In this document: positions 20,311-29,053 of the stretch, one piece after another | Numbering within the stretch: the first letter of the stretch is position 1 | How the letters are laid out: each line of letters begins with the position of its first letter | From: Bacteroidaceae bacterium | Lineage (GTDB): Bacteria; Bacteroidota; Bacteroidia; Bacteroidales; Bacteroidaceae | DNA: 40,002 nucleotides | Reading direction: 5' to 3' | Assembly (NCBI GenBank): GCA_017429945.1 | Contig: JAFRNY010000030.1 | Location: 1-40,002 of the forward strand | Position numbers and translations under genes: made by a program | The notes under the pieces: model-generated | Database searches by the model: none | What the model was told of the DNA's origin: nothing | The model's input: the letters and a program-made list of their open reading frames with translations, nothing else

Positions 20311-22242
20311 TCATTCGTCATTCGCCTCGGCCTCGAAAGGCAAGGCCGGGAGGGCTGAGGATGATGCTGCGCAGTCAGCTTCTACGGGATTGTTCTTCCA
20401 AGCATAGCGCACGCGGCGGCCGGAGGCTTGGAGCGTCACCACGGAACCTCTGGCCGTGGCCTCGACATTGCGGAAACGCCCTGAGGCGTCGGCCACTTCG
20501 AAGCCTCTGACAGGACCTTCGCGCAGCGGCTGGTCGAAGGTGAGCAGGAGCTGCTGCCCCTCAGCCTTCACACTCTTGAGGGCCGGGAAGGGCTGTGCCC
20601 CAGCCTTGCCTTTGGCGATGTACCTGAAGACCATAGCGGCTCGCTCTGCCACCTCTTTCTTGCGCAGAGGATGAATATCTACAGCCTCACCGAGGTCGTG
20701 GGCCGGCACAACTCCGGCATGGGCATCGGCCACGGCGGCACGACGCTGGCTCTCACGCAGGCGTGGCCAGCCACTCTCTTGCGGTGCGGCCTGCGGCTCC
20801 ATAAAGCCTGCCAGCTGCACGATGGCGAAGGGGAGGTCGGGTTGTCCGAAGCGCTGTCGCCACGAACTCATCAGCGCCGTGAGTTCGCGCTCATAGATCT
20901 CGGCACGACCTGTGTTGCTCTCGCCCTGATACCAGACCACGCCCGAGAGCGATATGGGACCTAAGGGCGCCAGCATTGCGTTCCACAGCACGCCGGCGGT
21001 GTTCTGATTGCCTGTGGGCATCGACGGCTGCGACGGCATCTGAGCGCCCTCGCTGACGCGCCACGTCCGCCCTAAGGGCACGCGCGTGCCGTCGGCAAAC
21101 TCGAGGTAATAGGGTTTCTCGCGTACAAAGGAAGGCTTCAAGCCACGGCACACGAAGCGGATGGCCAACACATTGTCGCCCTCACGGAGCACGTCGGCCG
21201 GCACCTCGTAGCGCCGCGGCGGATACTGATAACCGGTGTGGCCCACGAGATGGCCGTTGACGTAAGTGAAGTCAGCATCGACGAGCGTGCCCACGAGCAG
21301 GCGTGCGGCCTGTCCGGCGTGGGCGGCATCGATTGTGATGCGCTGGCGGGCCCAGTACGAACCGTTGAACTGCCAGCCCTGCACGGGCAGGTCGAACTGG
21401 TCAGCCACGCGCCAGCGGCTATCGTCGAAAGCGGCATCGGCCCACCGGCCTGACATACCCGGGTCGCTCTCGTTGAGCAACGCACTCCAGCGAGCAGAGG
21501 CTGCGGCATTTGCTTCCGTTGCCCGCCTGTTGAACTCAGGATCGGAATAATAACGCGCTTCGGACGCCAGCGACGGGAGGATAGCGCCGACGGTATCTAT
21601 AGGCAGCCAAGCCTCGATAGGCGTGCCGCCCCAACTGCTCTGGATGACGCCTTGCGCCACACCTGTCTCAGCGGCCAGCTGTTTGCCCAGGAAATATCCG
21701 AGGGCCGAAAAGCCCCACGCCCGCGACTTGCTGAGCGTCTGCCAGCGAACGCGACTGCCGACGTCGGTCTGCACGCCGTCGAAGGCCACGGCGTTGTCCA
21801 CCTTAAATAATCGCACGCGCACGGTGCTGTCACGGTCTATTTCGGCCGAGTATTGCGGATATACGCGCTCGATGTTGACGTCGATGTTCGACTGCCCGCT
21901 GACCAGCCACACGTCGCCGACGTACACGTCGCGGACGTCCTGCCGCTCGACACCGCTGGCCACGCTGAGCGTGAGCGGCCCGGCAGCCTTCTGTGGCGGC
22001 ACGACTACCTGCCAGCGGCCAGTGCCGTCGGCTGTCGTCGCGAATGTCTTGCGGCCCAGCTTTACGCTGACGCCGGCTCCAGGGGCGGCCCATCCGTGCA
22101 AAGGCAGCGGGCGGCCGCGCTGCAGCACAACGCCATCGGAGAGCAGTGCCGGCAGGCGCAAGGTCTGCGCCGAAAGGGATTGAGCATTCAGCAGGCCGAA
22201 AGCGAGGGCCGCGACAAAGATTCTAAGAAATAATCTTTTCAT
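20311..22242 (-). CDS. Secreted SGNH acetylesterase (sialate O-acetylesterase-like; probable acetylxylan esterase)
   Basis: 643 residues with a signal peptide (about 1-25). The SGNH hydrolase of the SASA type is split: a beta domain (about 28-105), block I with nucleophile S118 in LVSGQSNID, an inserted galactose-binding-like jelly roll (about 265-375, WADAAFDDSRWR to GDNVLAIRF), VWYQGESNTG as a later SGNH block, and the Asp/His pair near AVDIHPLRKKEVAE. Close relatives are annotated sialate 9-O-acetylesterase, but members in xylan clusters of Prevotella have been shown to be acetylxylan esterases. The surroundings strongly favour xylan deacetylation here. It is the last gene of the group running from the symporter, 146 bp after the GH5-GH43 gene. 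Confidence 0.85.
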   Translation of the reverse strand: MKRLFLRIFVAALAFGLLNAQSLSAQTLRLPALLSDGVVLQRGRPLPLHGWAAPGAGVSVKLGRKTFATTADGTGRWQVVVPPQKAAGPLTLSVASGVERQDVRDVYVGDVWLVSGQSNIDVNIERVYPQYSAEIDRDSTVRVRLFKVDNAVAFDGVQTDVGSRVRWQTLSKSRAWGFSALGYFLGKQLAAETGVAQGVIQSSWGGTPIEAWLPIDTVGAILPSLASEARYYSDPEFNRRATEANAAASARWSALLNESDPGMSGRWADAAFDDSRWRVADQFDLPVQGWQFNGSYWARQRITIDAAHAGQAARLLVGTLVDADFTYVNGHLVGHTGYQYPPRRYEVPADVLREGDNVLAIRFVCRGLKPSFVREKPYYLEFADGTRVPLGRTWRVSEGAQMPSQPSMPTGNQNTAGVLWNAMLAPLGPISLSGVVWYQGESNTGRAEIYERELTALMSSWRQRFGQPDLPFAIVQLAGFMEPQAAPQESGWPRLRESQRRAAVADAHAGVVPAHDLGEAVDIHPLRKKEVAERAAMVFRYIAKGKAGAQPFPALKSVKAEGQQLLLTFDQPLREGPVRGFEVADASGRFRNVEATARGSVVTLQASGRRVRYAWKNNPVEADCAASSSALPALPFEAEANDE

Positions 22243-22280
22243 ATAGCGGGGAGGGATTTAAGGGGAGGTAGGGAGGGGAG

Positions 22281-22330
22281 GTGGGGCCGGCGGACGAACC
22301 GCCGGCAACTCAACCCGCAGCTGGGTTATT
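22281..22330. repeat. GC-rich hairpin element, copy 1
   Basis: A perfect hairpin at 22286-22306 (GCCGGCGG, 5-nt loop, CCGCCGGC) is followed by CAACTCAACCC and GGGTTATTC. Copies with the same order of parts lie at 27285-27360 and, inverted, at 37786-37856. Confidence 0.8.
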
Positions 22331-22331
22331 C

Positions 22332-22394
22332 GTCATTCATCATTTGTCATTCGTCATTCATCATTTGTCATTCATCATTTGTCATTCGTCATTT
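22332..22394. repeat. Heptamer tandem repeat (9 units) overlapping a stop codon
   Basis: Nine exact 7-bp units of GTCATTC, ATCATTT or GTCATTT. The last unit contains the stop codon of the GH5-GH43 gene (22389-22391). Confidence 0.9.
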
Positions 22395-25300
22395 TACCAC
22401 TACCTTCTTGCCACCTACGATGTAGATGCCCGGTCGGAGCGAGGAGAGGCCCTTGGTGCCTTGACTACCGGATCGGAGCAGCTGACCCGAGAGGCTGTAG
22501 ACGGGCACGTCGGCAGAGCTGTCAGCCTCGACGTCGCCGATGGCGTCTTGCGGCGAATAGTCATCGTTGTTGGTCAGGTACATCTCATCAACTACAATCG
22601 TGCCGCTGCCGTTACCCCAGAAGTCGACGATGCGGATGTTCTTCGTGTCGAGGGGTTCGCCCGTTCGGTTTCCATTGGTGTACTTAGCCTCGCTCAGGTC
22701 TATGACTATCTGCTTGCTGGTGCCAAAGTCGGGCGACTGGTAGCTGTCGCCCCAAATGGAGCCCGAGGTGAAGATGTTCAGGTGAGCACTGCAGCTTTGG
22801 CGTATCTTCAGCTTTATGACGAGATACTTGTAGGCCGACATATCTGCGCCGTTGGGATATTCCCATCCCATCTGTCCCCACTGCCCGGGACGGAACGTGT
22901 GGGTGCGTTCATTGTAGGAACCTGTTGCGAAGAGGTTGGGATTGATGTATTTGGCGGCAAAGGGGAAGAAGGTGCTGCGGACGGTGAAGCTGGTCGTGAA
23001 CTCATTGCCCATGGGGTCGGTGTAGATGGCCGTGACGTTAGCCGTGCCTTCGCCGATGCCTCTGAGCTGGCCCCCCTGAACAGTTACGATATCTGCGCCC
23101 GAAATATTGTACTGTGTTTGTGCTGCCACGTTGTCGGTGTGGCCGTCGGCAAAGGTTGCCGTCAGCTGCAGCGGCGTGGAGTTACCCACCATGATTTCGG
23201 CGTCAGTAGTGCCGAGTTTGAGTTCTGTGGCCGTGAGCATGTCGGCATTATAACCCTCGAAGGTGGCGGGGTAGAAGGTGCTCTCGTCGAAGTCTGCTTC
23301 GGTGGAGAACCAGTCGAAGTCGGCATAACCGTTGGTGCCCGGCTGCGTGGCGTAACAGAAGAGTCCGAAGCGGGCACCTACGAAGACGGTGAGGCTGTAG
23401 CCGAGCGTCGTCTCGTCGCCAAAGGGCATGAAAGTAGCATTATCGAGCGAGTACGAGAAACGCGTCTTGCTGGTGCTCTTGGTGACGGAGGCACGGAGGT
23501 AAATGACACTGTCGATGTCGATGGCCTGCACCTTCTCGGCAGGCGTGAAGCTTGAGGATGTGCGCAGCGTGTCCTGCCGCCATACGAGCTGGCGCTGGCC
23601 GTCCTTGACCTCCACGGCGATATAGGCATAGGGGTCTTGGAAGACGCAGATGCCGGCGCGGTCGCCCTCTTGCAGGTGGCTGACATCGAGGCGGACGGTG
23701 CCCGTGGTGGGCGTCGACTCCTTGTCGTGGAACGCGAAGGTGCGCTGAGTGAGCATATTGCGGGCTTGCGTCAGGCGGCTGACGGGCTCCGAAGTGCGCA
23801 GACGCAACCATCCCGGCCGCTCGAAGAGGCTCCACGCGCCGTCGAGCGGGTTATGGTTCCATTCCCACTGCTGCCCGAGAGGATAGCTGCGGAAGTTGTC
23901 GTTGGTAGGCAGCTGGTGACGGGGCATGGGCTGAGCGGTGGCAGGCTTGTTGTAAGCGGCATAAGGCACGCCTTTGTTGCCCACGACGGGCCAGTCGTCG
24001 GTCCACTTCACAGGCTGGAGGTTGGGCATTCGGCCCATACAGCCGAGATCTTCCTGAAGGATTGTCCACCATTCGCCCGTGGGCGTGTCGATGAGGGCAC
24101 CCTGGTGCACGGTGTTGGGTTTGCCGTTGATGGTCTTCTCCACGAGCATCTTTTCCTCGTAAGGTCCGAAGATATTCTTCGAGCGGAACACCGCCTGCCC
24201 GCTGGGCCAGCCACCATAGGTGGCATAGATATAATAGTAGTCGCCAATCTTGTAGAGGTGGCAACCCTCGAGGCCCGACTTGTCGCTTATGACGCGCTGC
24301 TCGCGAATGAAATTGAAGTTCTCGTCGAGCTCGCACATCTGAATATTGCCGATGCCGCAGGCCACATAGACCTTGCCGTTGTCGAAGAGCATGCCGGGGT
24401 CGTAGTAGATGCGCGAGAGCTGCCGCTTCTCCCAGCGACCTTCGGGATCAGTGGCCGTGAGGAGCCATCCGCCCGTGTCGTTGCCGTTGATAAGGAGGTA
24501 GAACTTCCCGTCGTGATACTTCATAGAGCAAGCCCACATGCCGGCGGCGTAAGCATTCTTGTCGTTCATGAGGTTGTAGCGGTCGGTAGAGGCGAGCTGT
24601 GTTAGCGGCTGGGCGCAATAGTCCCAGTTGACCAGGTCGGTGCTCTTCAGGATCGTGGCGCCCGGGAAATGGTGCATGGTTGTAGATACCATATAATAGG
24701 TGTCGCCCACGCGTATGACGTCGGGGTCGGGGAAGTCGGCGAAGATGACGGGATTCTTGTAGCGCCCGCCCTGGTCGCTGACCGAGACGTTCTTGAAGTC
24801 GGCGTGGGGCCAGTCCTTATTGTAGTAGTCGGCATACCAATCCATGCAGGCCTTGCCGCACGCCTCCTCCAAGCCGTCGAAGGCTGGCACGACCTTGCGT
24901 TTGTCGATGAGCGTGTCGATATCAATCAGGCATCCAGTGCCCGAGAGGGTCATCGAGATATTGCCGTAGTGGTCGAGCAGTGCCTTGAAGGCCTTGCCCC
25001 ACTTCGACGTGGAACCGGTGGCCCAGGTGCCCCAGTTCGACTCTACCCATTCACCGTGCTCGTTGTAGTGGCCTGTGCCCTCTTTCTTCGGGCTCCAGTC
25101 TACCTCGGTGATGATGATGGGGGCTGTGTCGACCACAGGCACTTGCTTGCGGAACTGGTTAATCTTGTTCGTAGGGTCGGGAGTGGCGTCGCTGCAGCCG
25201 TACCATCCGCAGTAGTCGTGGACGGCATAGCCAATGTTGGGCCCTTCGATAGGGAAGGTGCCGTAGTCGGTGTAGTTGGCCTGCCAGCCGGTGCCGGGGG

Positions 25301-26063
25301 CCCAGACGATTCCCGTGAAACCGTTGCTGCGAATCTTATCGACAACGGGCTGGAAGTAGTCGTGCAGGGCGTGGGGGTCGTCCTGCCCCTCGGCATTCTT
25401 GAGCGACACGGGTTCGTTGGCCAGCTCAATGCTTATCTGTCCGGCATATTTCTTGATATTGTTGTTTTGAGTGAAGATGTCCCAGACTTTCAAGAGGTAC
25501 TGCTGATAGTAGTCGCCCACCTGCAGCTTGCCGGGACATACGCCTGGCGGGCGCACGACTACATACATGCCGTGGTTCATGGCGCGCTGCATCAACGGGA
25601 AATAGAGCGAAGTAAGATAGGTGCGCAGGCGTGCCTCGCTGAAATGTGAGATATCTGCCTCGCCGCCGACCTCATTGCCAAGAGGGTCAATGGTCTTGCC
25701 GTCCTGCTTGGTGAAACCCTTGGCTGTGATGCTGCCGTCGTTGGTCCAAGCGGGCTCGAGGTGGAGTCGGAAGACGGTGCAATGGGCCTCTTCCAAACCC
25801 TTGAACAGTTTCTCGAAATAATCGATGCAACGCTGACGGCCGGCATCGTCATAGCTCCAGCCCCACCGCCCGTTGTTGAACCAGGCGCTGGGCGTGTCCA
25901 TCACTCCGTGCAACACGACGTGGTTGCCGTGCTCGTCGACCAGCCAGCGGCCATCGACGTGCAACGTAGGCAACAGTTTAACACCTTGGGCGAAGACTAT
26001 CGTGGCGAAGACCAGCATAGCCATCAGTGCGCCAACTCGTTTTAAGGAAGATAGATTCTTCAT
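22389..26063 (-). CDS. GH5-GH43 multidomain xylan-degrading enzyme
   Basis: 1224 residues with a signal peptide (about 1-25). An N-terminal GH5 barrel (about 30-425) has acid/base E217 in ELANEPV and nucleophile E320 in IITEVDW. A GH43_12-like propeller follows (about 435-730): D446 in FPDPDV, D555 in YYDPGML, E599 in GLEGCHL; then its C-terminal ConA-like sandwich (about 735-930), a bacterial Ig-like Big_2 domain (about 943-1027), a beta-sandwich resembling a carbohydrate-binding domain (about 1030-1175), and a tail VYSLSGQLL...GIYIVGGKKVVVK typical of T9SS-like sorting signals in Prevotella. It probably pairs endo-cleavage of xylan with removal of arabinofuranose. GH5 subfamily is not determined, so mannan or glucan cutting is not excluded. 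Spacing to the GH43 gene upstream is 34 bp. Confidence 0.9.
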   Translation of the reverse strand: MKNLSSLKRVGALMAMLVFATIVFAQGVKLLPTLHVDGRWLVDEHGNHVVLHGVMDTPSAWFNNGRWGWSYDDAGRQRCIDYFEKLFKGLEEAHCTVFRLHLEPAWTNDGSITAKGFTKQDGKTIDPLGNEVGGEADISHFSEARLRTYLTSLYFPLMQRAMNHGMYVVVRPPGVCPGKLQVGDYYQQYLLKVWDIFTQNNNIKKYAGQISIELANEPVSLKNAEGQDDPHALHDYFQPVVDKIRSNGFTGIVWAPGTGWQANYTDYGTFPIEGPNIGYAVHDYCGWYGCSDATPDPTNKINQFRKQVPVVDTAPIIITEVDWSPKKEGTGHYNEHGEWVESNWGTWATGSTSKWGKAFKALLDHYGNISMTLSGTGCLIDIDTLIDKRKVVPAFDGLEEACGKACMDWYADYYNKDWPHADFKNVSVSDQGGRYKNPVIFADFPDPDVIRVGDTYYMVSTTMHHFPGATILKSTDLVNWDYCAQPLTQLASTDRYNLMNDKNAYAAGMWACSMKYHDGKFYLLINGNDTGGWLLTATDPEGRWEKRQLSRIYYDPGMLFDNGKVYVACGIGNIQMCELDENFNFIREQRVISDKSGLEGCHLYKIGDYYYIYATYGGWPSGQAVFRSKNIFGPYEEKMLVEKTINGKPNTVHQGALIDTPTGEWWTILQEDLGCMGRMPNLQPVKWTDDWPVVGNKGVPYAAYNKPATAQPMPRHQLPTNDNFRSYPLGQQWEWNHNPLDGAWSLFERPGWLRLRTSEPVSRLTQARNMLTQRTFAFHDKESTPTTGTVRLDVSHLQEGDRAGICVFQDPYAYIAVEVKDGQRQLVWRQDTLRTSSSFTPAEKVQAIDIDSVIYLRASVTKSTSKTRFSYSLDNATFMPFGDETTLGYSLTVFVGARFGLFCYATQPGTNGYADFDWFSTEADFDESTFYPATFEGYNADMLTATELKLGTTDAEIMVGNSTPLQLTATFADGHTDNVAAQTQYNISGADIVTVQGGQLRGIGEGTANVTAIYTDPMGNEFTTSFTVRSTFFPFAAKYINPNLFATGSYNERTHTFRPGQWGQMGWEYPNGADMSAYKYLVIKLKIRQSCSAHLNIFTSGSIWGDSYQSPDFGTSKQIVIDLSEAKYTNGNRTGEPLDTKNIRIVDFWGNGSGTIVVDEMYLTNNDDYSPQDAIGDVEADSSADVPVYSLSGQLLRSGSQGTKGLSSLRPGIYIVGGKKVVVK

Positions 26064-26097
26064 GTCTTAAGATTTATTGATTGTTTCTGTTATTTTC

Positions 26098-27129
26098 TTA
26101 TTGCTCGTCGACCAAGTGCAGCGAGCCGTCGGGCTCATACTCCAGCTCGGCAATCTTGGCGCTGCGGAGCCATGTGCAGCCGCCGGAGGGCACGCTGTCG
26201 TGGTGGAGCAGGAACCATCGGCCTCGCCACTCCACGATGCTGTGGTGCGTGGTCCAGCCCACAACGGGTTGGAGCAGCTCGCCGCGGAAACGGAAGGGAC
26301 CGTAGGGCGATGTGCCGGTGGCGTAGCAGAGCAGATGGCTGTCGCCGGTGCTGTAGCTGAAATAGTAGATGCCGTTGTGCTTATGCAGCCACGAGGCTTC
26401 GAAGAAGCGGTGGGGGTCGTCGGCGCGCAGGGGCTGGCCGTTGTCGTCCACGATAAGCACCGGGCGAGGAGCCTCGGCGAACTGTAGTAAATCATCGCTC
26501 ATACGGGCCACCAACGACGGCAGGGCGGGAGCTTCGGCAGGGGCGTACAGCTGCGTCTTGCGGTCGGGGGCGTGGCCAATGTCGACGTAGCCTTCGGGTG
26601 CCGGCGCAGTATCGGGCTGAGCTATGGGAACGAAGGGAGCCGCCAACGGCGTATGCCATTGGAGCTGCCCGCCCCACAGGCCGCCGAAATAGACATAGAC
26701 CTCACCGTCGTCGTCCTTGAACACGCAGGGGTCGATGCTCAGCGCTCCACGTATGGGCTGCGGCTGTGCCACGAAGGGACCTTCAGGGCGCTCGGCAACG
26801 GCCACGCCAAGGCGGAATTCGCCGCCCCAGTCCTTGGCCGAGAAGATGAGGTAGTAGCGGCCGTTGTGTTCGAGTACGTCGCTGTCCCACAGCTGTTTCT
26901 CGGCCCAGGGCACATCGTTGATGTCGAGAATCTTGCCCAGGTCGCGGGCCTCAGCCTGCTCGGGGTCGTCGAGCACGAGGACGTGGTAGTCGCGCATCTG
27001 GAAGTGACCGCCATCGTCGTCGAAGGCTTCTTTGCTGTCGCGGTCGTGAGAGGGATAGATGTAGAGGCGGTCGCCAAAAATGTGGCCGGAGGGGTCGGCC
27101 ATGAAGTCTGATGGAAAGAGGTAACGCAT
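26098..27129 (-). CDS. Cytoplasmic GH43 beta-xylosidase/arabinofuranosidase
   Basis: 343 residues with no signal peptide, unlike the other glycosidases here, so it should act in the cytoplasm. Single GH43 domain of the GH43_1 type, with D12 (FMADPSGH), D133 (SIDPCVF) and E244 (FFEASW), and the family word YIYPSHDRD. GH43_1 enzymes are typically exo-beta-xylosidases on short xylo-oligosaccharides. It lies between the symporter gene and the GH5-GH43 gene on the same strand, which suggests that it finishes the oligomers brought in by the symporter. The 231-bp repeat-filled gap upstream may uncouple it partly from the symporter gene. Confidence 0.88.
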   Translation of the reverse strand: MRYLFPSDFMADPSGHIFGDRLYIYPSHDRDSKEAFDDDGGHFQMRDYHVLVLDDPEQAEARDLGKILDINDVPWAEKQLWDSDVLEHNGRYYLIFSAKDWGGEFRLGVAVAERPEGPFVAQPQPIRGALSIDPCVFKDDDGEVYVYFGGLWGGQLQWHTPLAAPFVPIAQPDTAPAPEGYVDIGHAPDRKTQLYAPAEAPALPSLVARMSDDLLQFAEAPRPVLIVDDNGQPLRADDPHRFFEASWLHKHNGIYYFSYSTGDSHLLCYATGTSPYGPFRFRGELLQPVVGWTTHHSIVEWRGRWFLLHHDSVPSGGCTWLRSAKIAELEYEPDGSLHLVDEQ

Positions 27130-27149
27130 GATATGAAAAATTAAAAGAC

Positions 27150-27360
27150 CCCCTCCCCGCTCCCCCCTAGGGGGAGAGTGGAATGACTTGCGGATGAGGG
27201 GACTGGTTATACACTTCTTGATTGTATCAACTCTCCTAATGAGGGATGAGGGATTAGAGATGAGGGATGAGGGGGGAGGGATGAGGGGGAGGGGGAGCCG
27301 GCGGACGGACCGCAGGCAACTGAACCCAGAGCAGGACGTGGATTATTCAATCTTCAATTT
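27150..27360. repeat. Repeat-filled gap: heptamers plus GC-rich hairpin element copy 2
   Basis: A short inverted repeat, CCCCCTAGGGGG, lies near 27165. At 27241-27289 there are seven 7-bp units of GAGGGAT, TAGAGAT or GAGGGGG. The GC-rich hairpin element follows at 27297-27317 (one mismatch in the stem), then AACTGAACCCAGAGCAGGAC and GGATTATTCAATC as in the other copies, and ends in CAATCTTCAAT words that run up to the symporter stop codon. No gene. Confidence 0.8.
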
Positions 27361-28848
27361 TCAATCTTCAATCTTCTCTCCGTTCTTTGCCCTGCGCGCG
27401 GCAAGTTCGGCCTGCATCATCTCATTGAATTCCTTTGTGATGGGATAGAAGCAGAGGGCTACGACGCCGATGGCGAAGAGCAGTGCGGGCACGAGACTGC
27501 CTACGAGGCGAATGCCCGTGACGGCGCTCTCGCTCTGCAGCGCTGCCGAGCCCGAGATATAGCCGAATGCCGAGAGGATGAGTCCGGCGAAGGCTCCGCC
27601 GAGGCCCAAGCCCGCCTTCAGCGCGAAGACAACACCCGAGAAGCAGAAGCCCGTGGCGCGACGGTGGTTGACGTACTCGATATGGTCGGCCACATCGGCT
27701 ATCATGGCCCACAAGAGCGGCACCGTAGGGGCGTAGGCCAGCGACTTGAGCACGCAGAGGACGAACATCGACGTGACGTCCTGCGGCCCAGGCAGCCAGA
27801 AGAGGGCTGTGAAGATGGCTGTCAGCGCCAGGCAGACGATGAAGGTGGCTTTCTTACCGAAGCGGTTGGCGAGGAAATTGGAGAGGAGTATGACGCCCGC
27901 GAACTGCACCAGGGCTCCAACCATGTTGAAGAGCGAGAAGCCTATGGCATAGGCGTCGGCCTCGGAGTGAGCGATGAGGTTGAAGCTCGTGAGCAGCGCC
28001 GCACCCTCGCCCTCGGGGCGCACGAGGCCGAGGCCGTCGAGGAAGTGGAAGAGCGCCGCCTGGTCGACATAGTTCTGGAAATAGAAGCTCATGGCCGAGC
28101 CCCACATGGCTAGGGTGATGAATACGAAGAGCGTAAGGACAAACATAGCGCGCCACGGCACATTGCTGAGCAGCTCGCTCACGTCGGCCTTGAGGTTCAC
28201 CTCCTGCTGTGGCGGCGGCGCTATGCGCTCTTTGGCCGAGAAGAAGGTGATGACGAAGCACACGAGGCAGATGGCGGCATAAAGACCTATGGTGCACAGC
28301 CAGCCGTGAGCCTCGTCGGCGCCGCCGAACTTAGCCACGAGGGGCAGCGTGAGGCCCTGCACCACGAACTGCGCTATGGTGGAGCCCACGAAGCGTATGC
28401 TGGTGATGCTGGTGCGCTCACGGATGTCGCCCGTCATGACGCCTCCGAGGGCCGAATAGGGCGTGTTGTTGAACGAGTACATCGACATGAGCAGCACGTA
28501 GCTGACAGTGGCATACAAGGCCACGAGACCCTTGTCCTCGATGCCCGGATTCCAGAAAGCGAGGACGTAGAAGACGCAGAAAGGCACTGCCGTCCAGAGA
28601 ACCCACGGGCGATACTTGCCCCAGCGCGTCTTAGTGCGGTCGGTGATGATGCCCACGGCGGGGTCGACGAAGGCGTCCACCACACGGGCTATGAGCAGCA
28701 CCGAGCCGGCCACGGCGCCGTCGAGGCCGAAGATGTCGGTGTAGAACTTCAGCTGGAAGATCATCATCATCTGGAAGACCAGATTGGCAGCCACGTCGCC
28801 CAGCGAGTAGCCCACCTTTTCGCGCATTGTAATCTTGTCGGTTTGCAT
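27361..28848 (-). CDS. GPH-family (MFS) glycoside/pentoside cation symporter
   Basis: 495 residues, about 12 hydrophobic segments and no cleavable signal peptide. The N-terminus (EKVGYSLGDVAANLVFQMMM, LKFYTDIFGL) and the loop DPAVGIITDRTKTRWGKYRP are hallmarks of the glycoside-pentoside-hexuronide:cation symporter family (XylP/MelB type). It should carry xylo-oligosaccharides or their breakdown products across the inner membrane. It is the first gene of the minus-strand group and has its own upstream region. With no SusC/SusD pair in view, outer-membrane uptake must be provided elsewhere. Confidence 0.92.
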   Translation of the reverse strand: MQTDKITMREKVGYSLGDVAANLVFQMMMIFQLKFYTDIFGLDGAVAGSVLLIARVVDAFVDPAVGIITDRTKTRWGKYRPWVLWTAVPFCVFYVLAFWNPGIEDKGLVALYATVSYVLLMSMYSFNNTPYSALGGVMTGDIRERTSITSIRFVGSTIAQFVVQGLTLPLVAKFGGADEAHGWLCTIGLYAAICLVCFVITFFSAKERIAPPPQQEVNLKADVSELLSNVPWRAMFVLTLFVFITLAMWGSAMSFYFQNYVDQAALFHFLDGLGLVRPEGEGAALLTSFNLIAHSEADAYAIGFSLFNMVGALVQFAGVILLSNFLANRFGKKATFIVCLALTAIFTALFWLPGPQDVTSMFVLCVLKSLAYAPTVPLLWAMIADVADHIEYVNHRRATGFCFSGVVFALKAGLGLGGAFAGLILSAFGYISGSAALQSESAVTGIRLVGSLVPALLFAIGVVALCFYPITKEFNEMMQAELAARRAKNGEKIED

Positions 28849-28880
28849 CGGATGTAATGTTTTATGAACGTTTTGCGCTG

Positions 28881-28925
28881 CAAAGTTCGCTTATACGCGC
28901 ACATACCTATTTATATTATGTTTCA
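28881..28925 (-). promoter_or_regulatory. Candidate promoter/operator region of the symporter gene group
   Basis: The minus strand has GAACTTTG at 28881-28888, one mismatch from TAnnTTTG, 33 bp before the symporter ATG. Upstream of it are CGCTTATACG (28888-28897) and TATGTTTCA (28917-28925). The first matches CGCTCATACG at 17487-17496 in nine of ten bases and the second is identical to 17527-17535, both in the GH10/GH115 promoter, in the same order and orientation. Confidence 0.4.
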
Positions 28926-29023
28926 TAGTTTTCAGCCCTCGTCTCATTCGGCAAAAAGTCTTGACTGTCAGTCTAAAATACGTTAAACTCGCTAGATTAT
29001 TCGCTTGCTAAGGCTATTTTGTG

Positions 29024-29031
29024 TACTTTTG
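29024..29031 (+). promoter_or_regulatory. -7 element for the DUF5686 gene
   Basis: TACTTTTG matches TAnnTTTG, 22 bp before the ATG at 29054. At the -33 spacing there is TTCG, one mismatch from TTTG. Confidence 0.6.
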
Positions 29032-29053
29032 CAGCCGTTTTCGTGCAAACCCT

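Noticed and set aside
20311-22242. True sialic acid esterase linked to host glycan use
   Set aside because: The family name suggests this, but no sialidase, NanA or other host-glycan gene is nearby and all neighbours act on xylan.
22281-23555. 424-codon plus-strand frame starting in a repeat
   Set aside because: Its N-terminus is translated heptamer repeat (FVIHHLSFVIHHLSF) and the rest is antisense to the GH5-GH43 gene.
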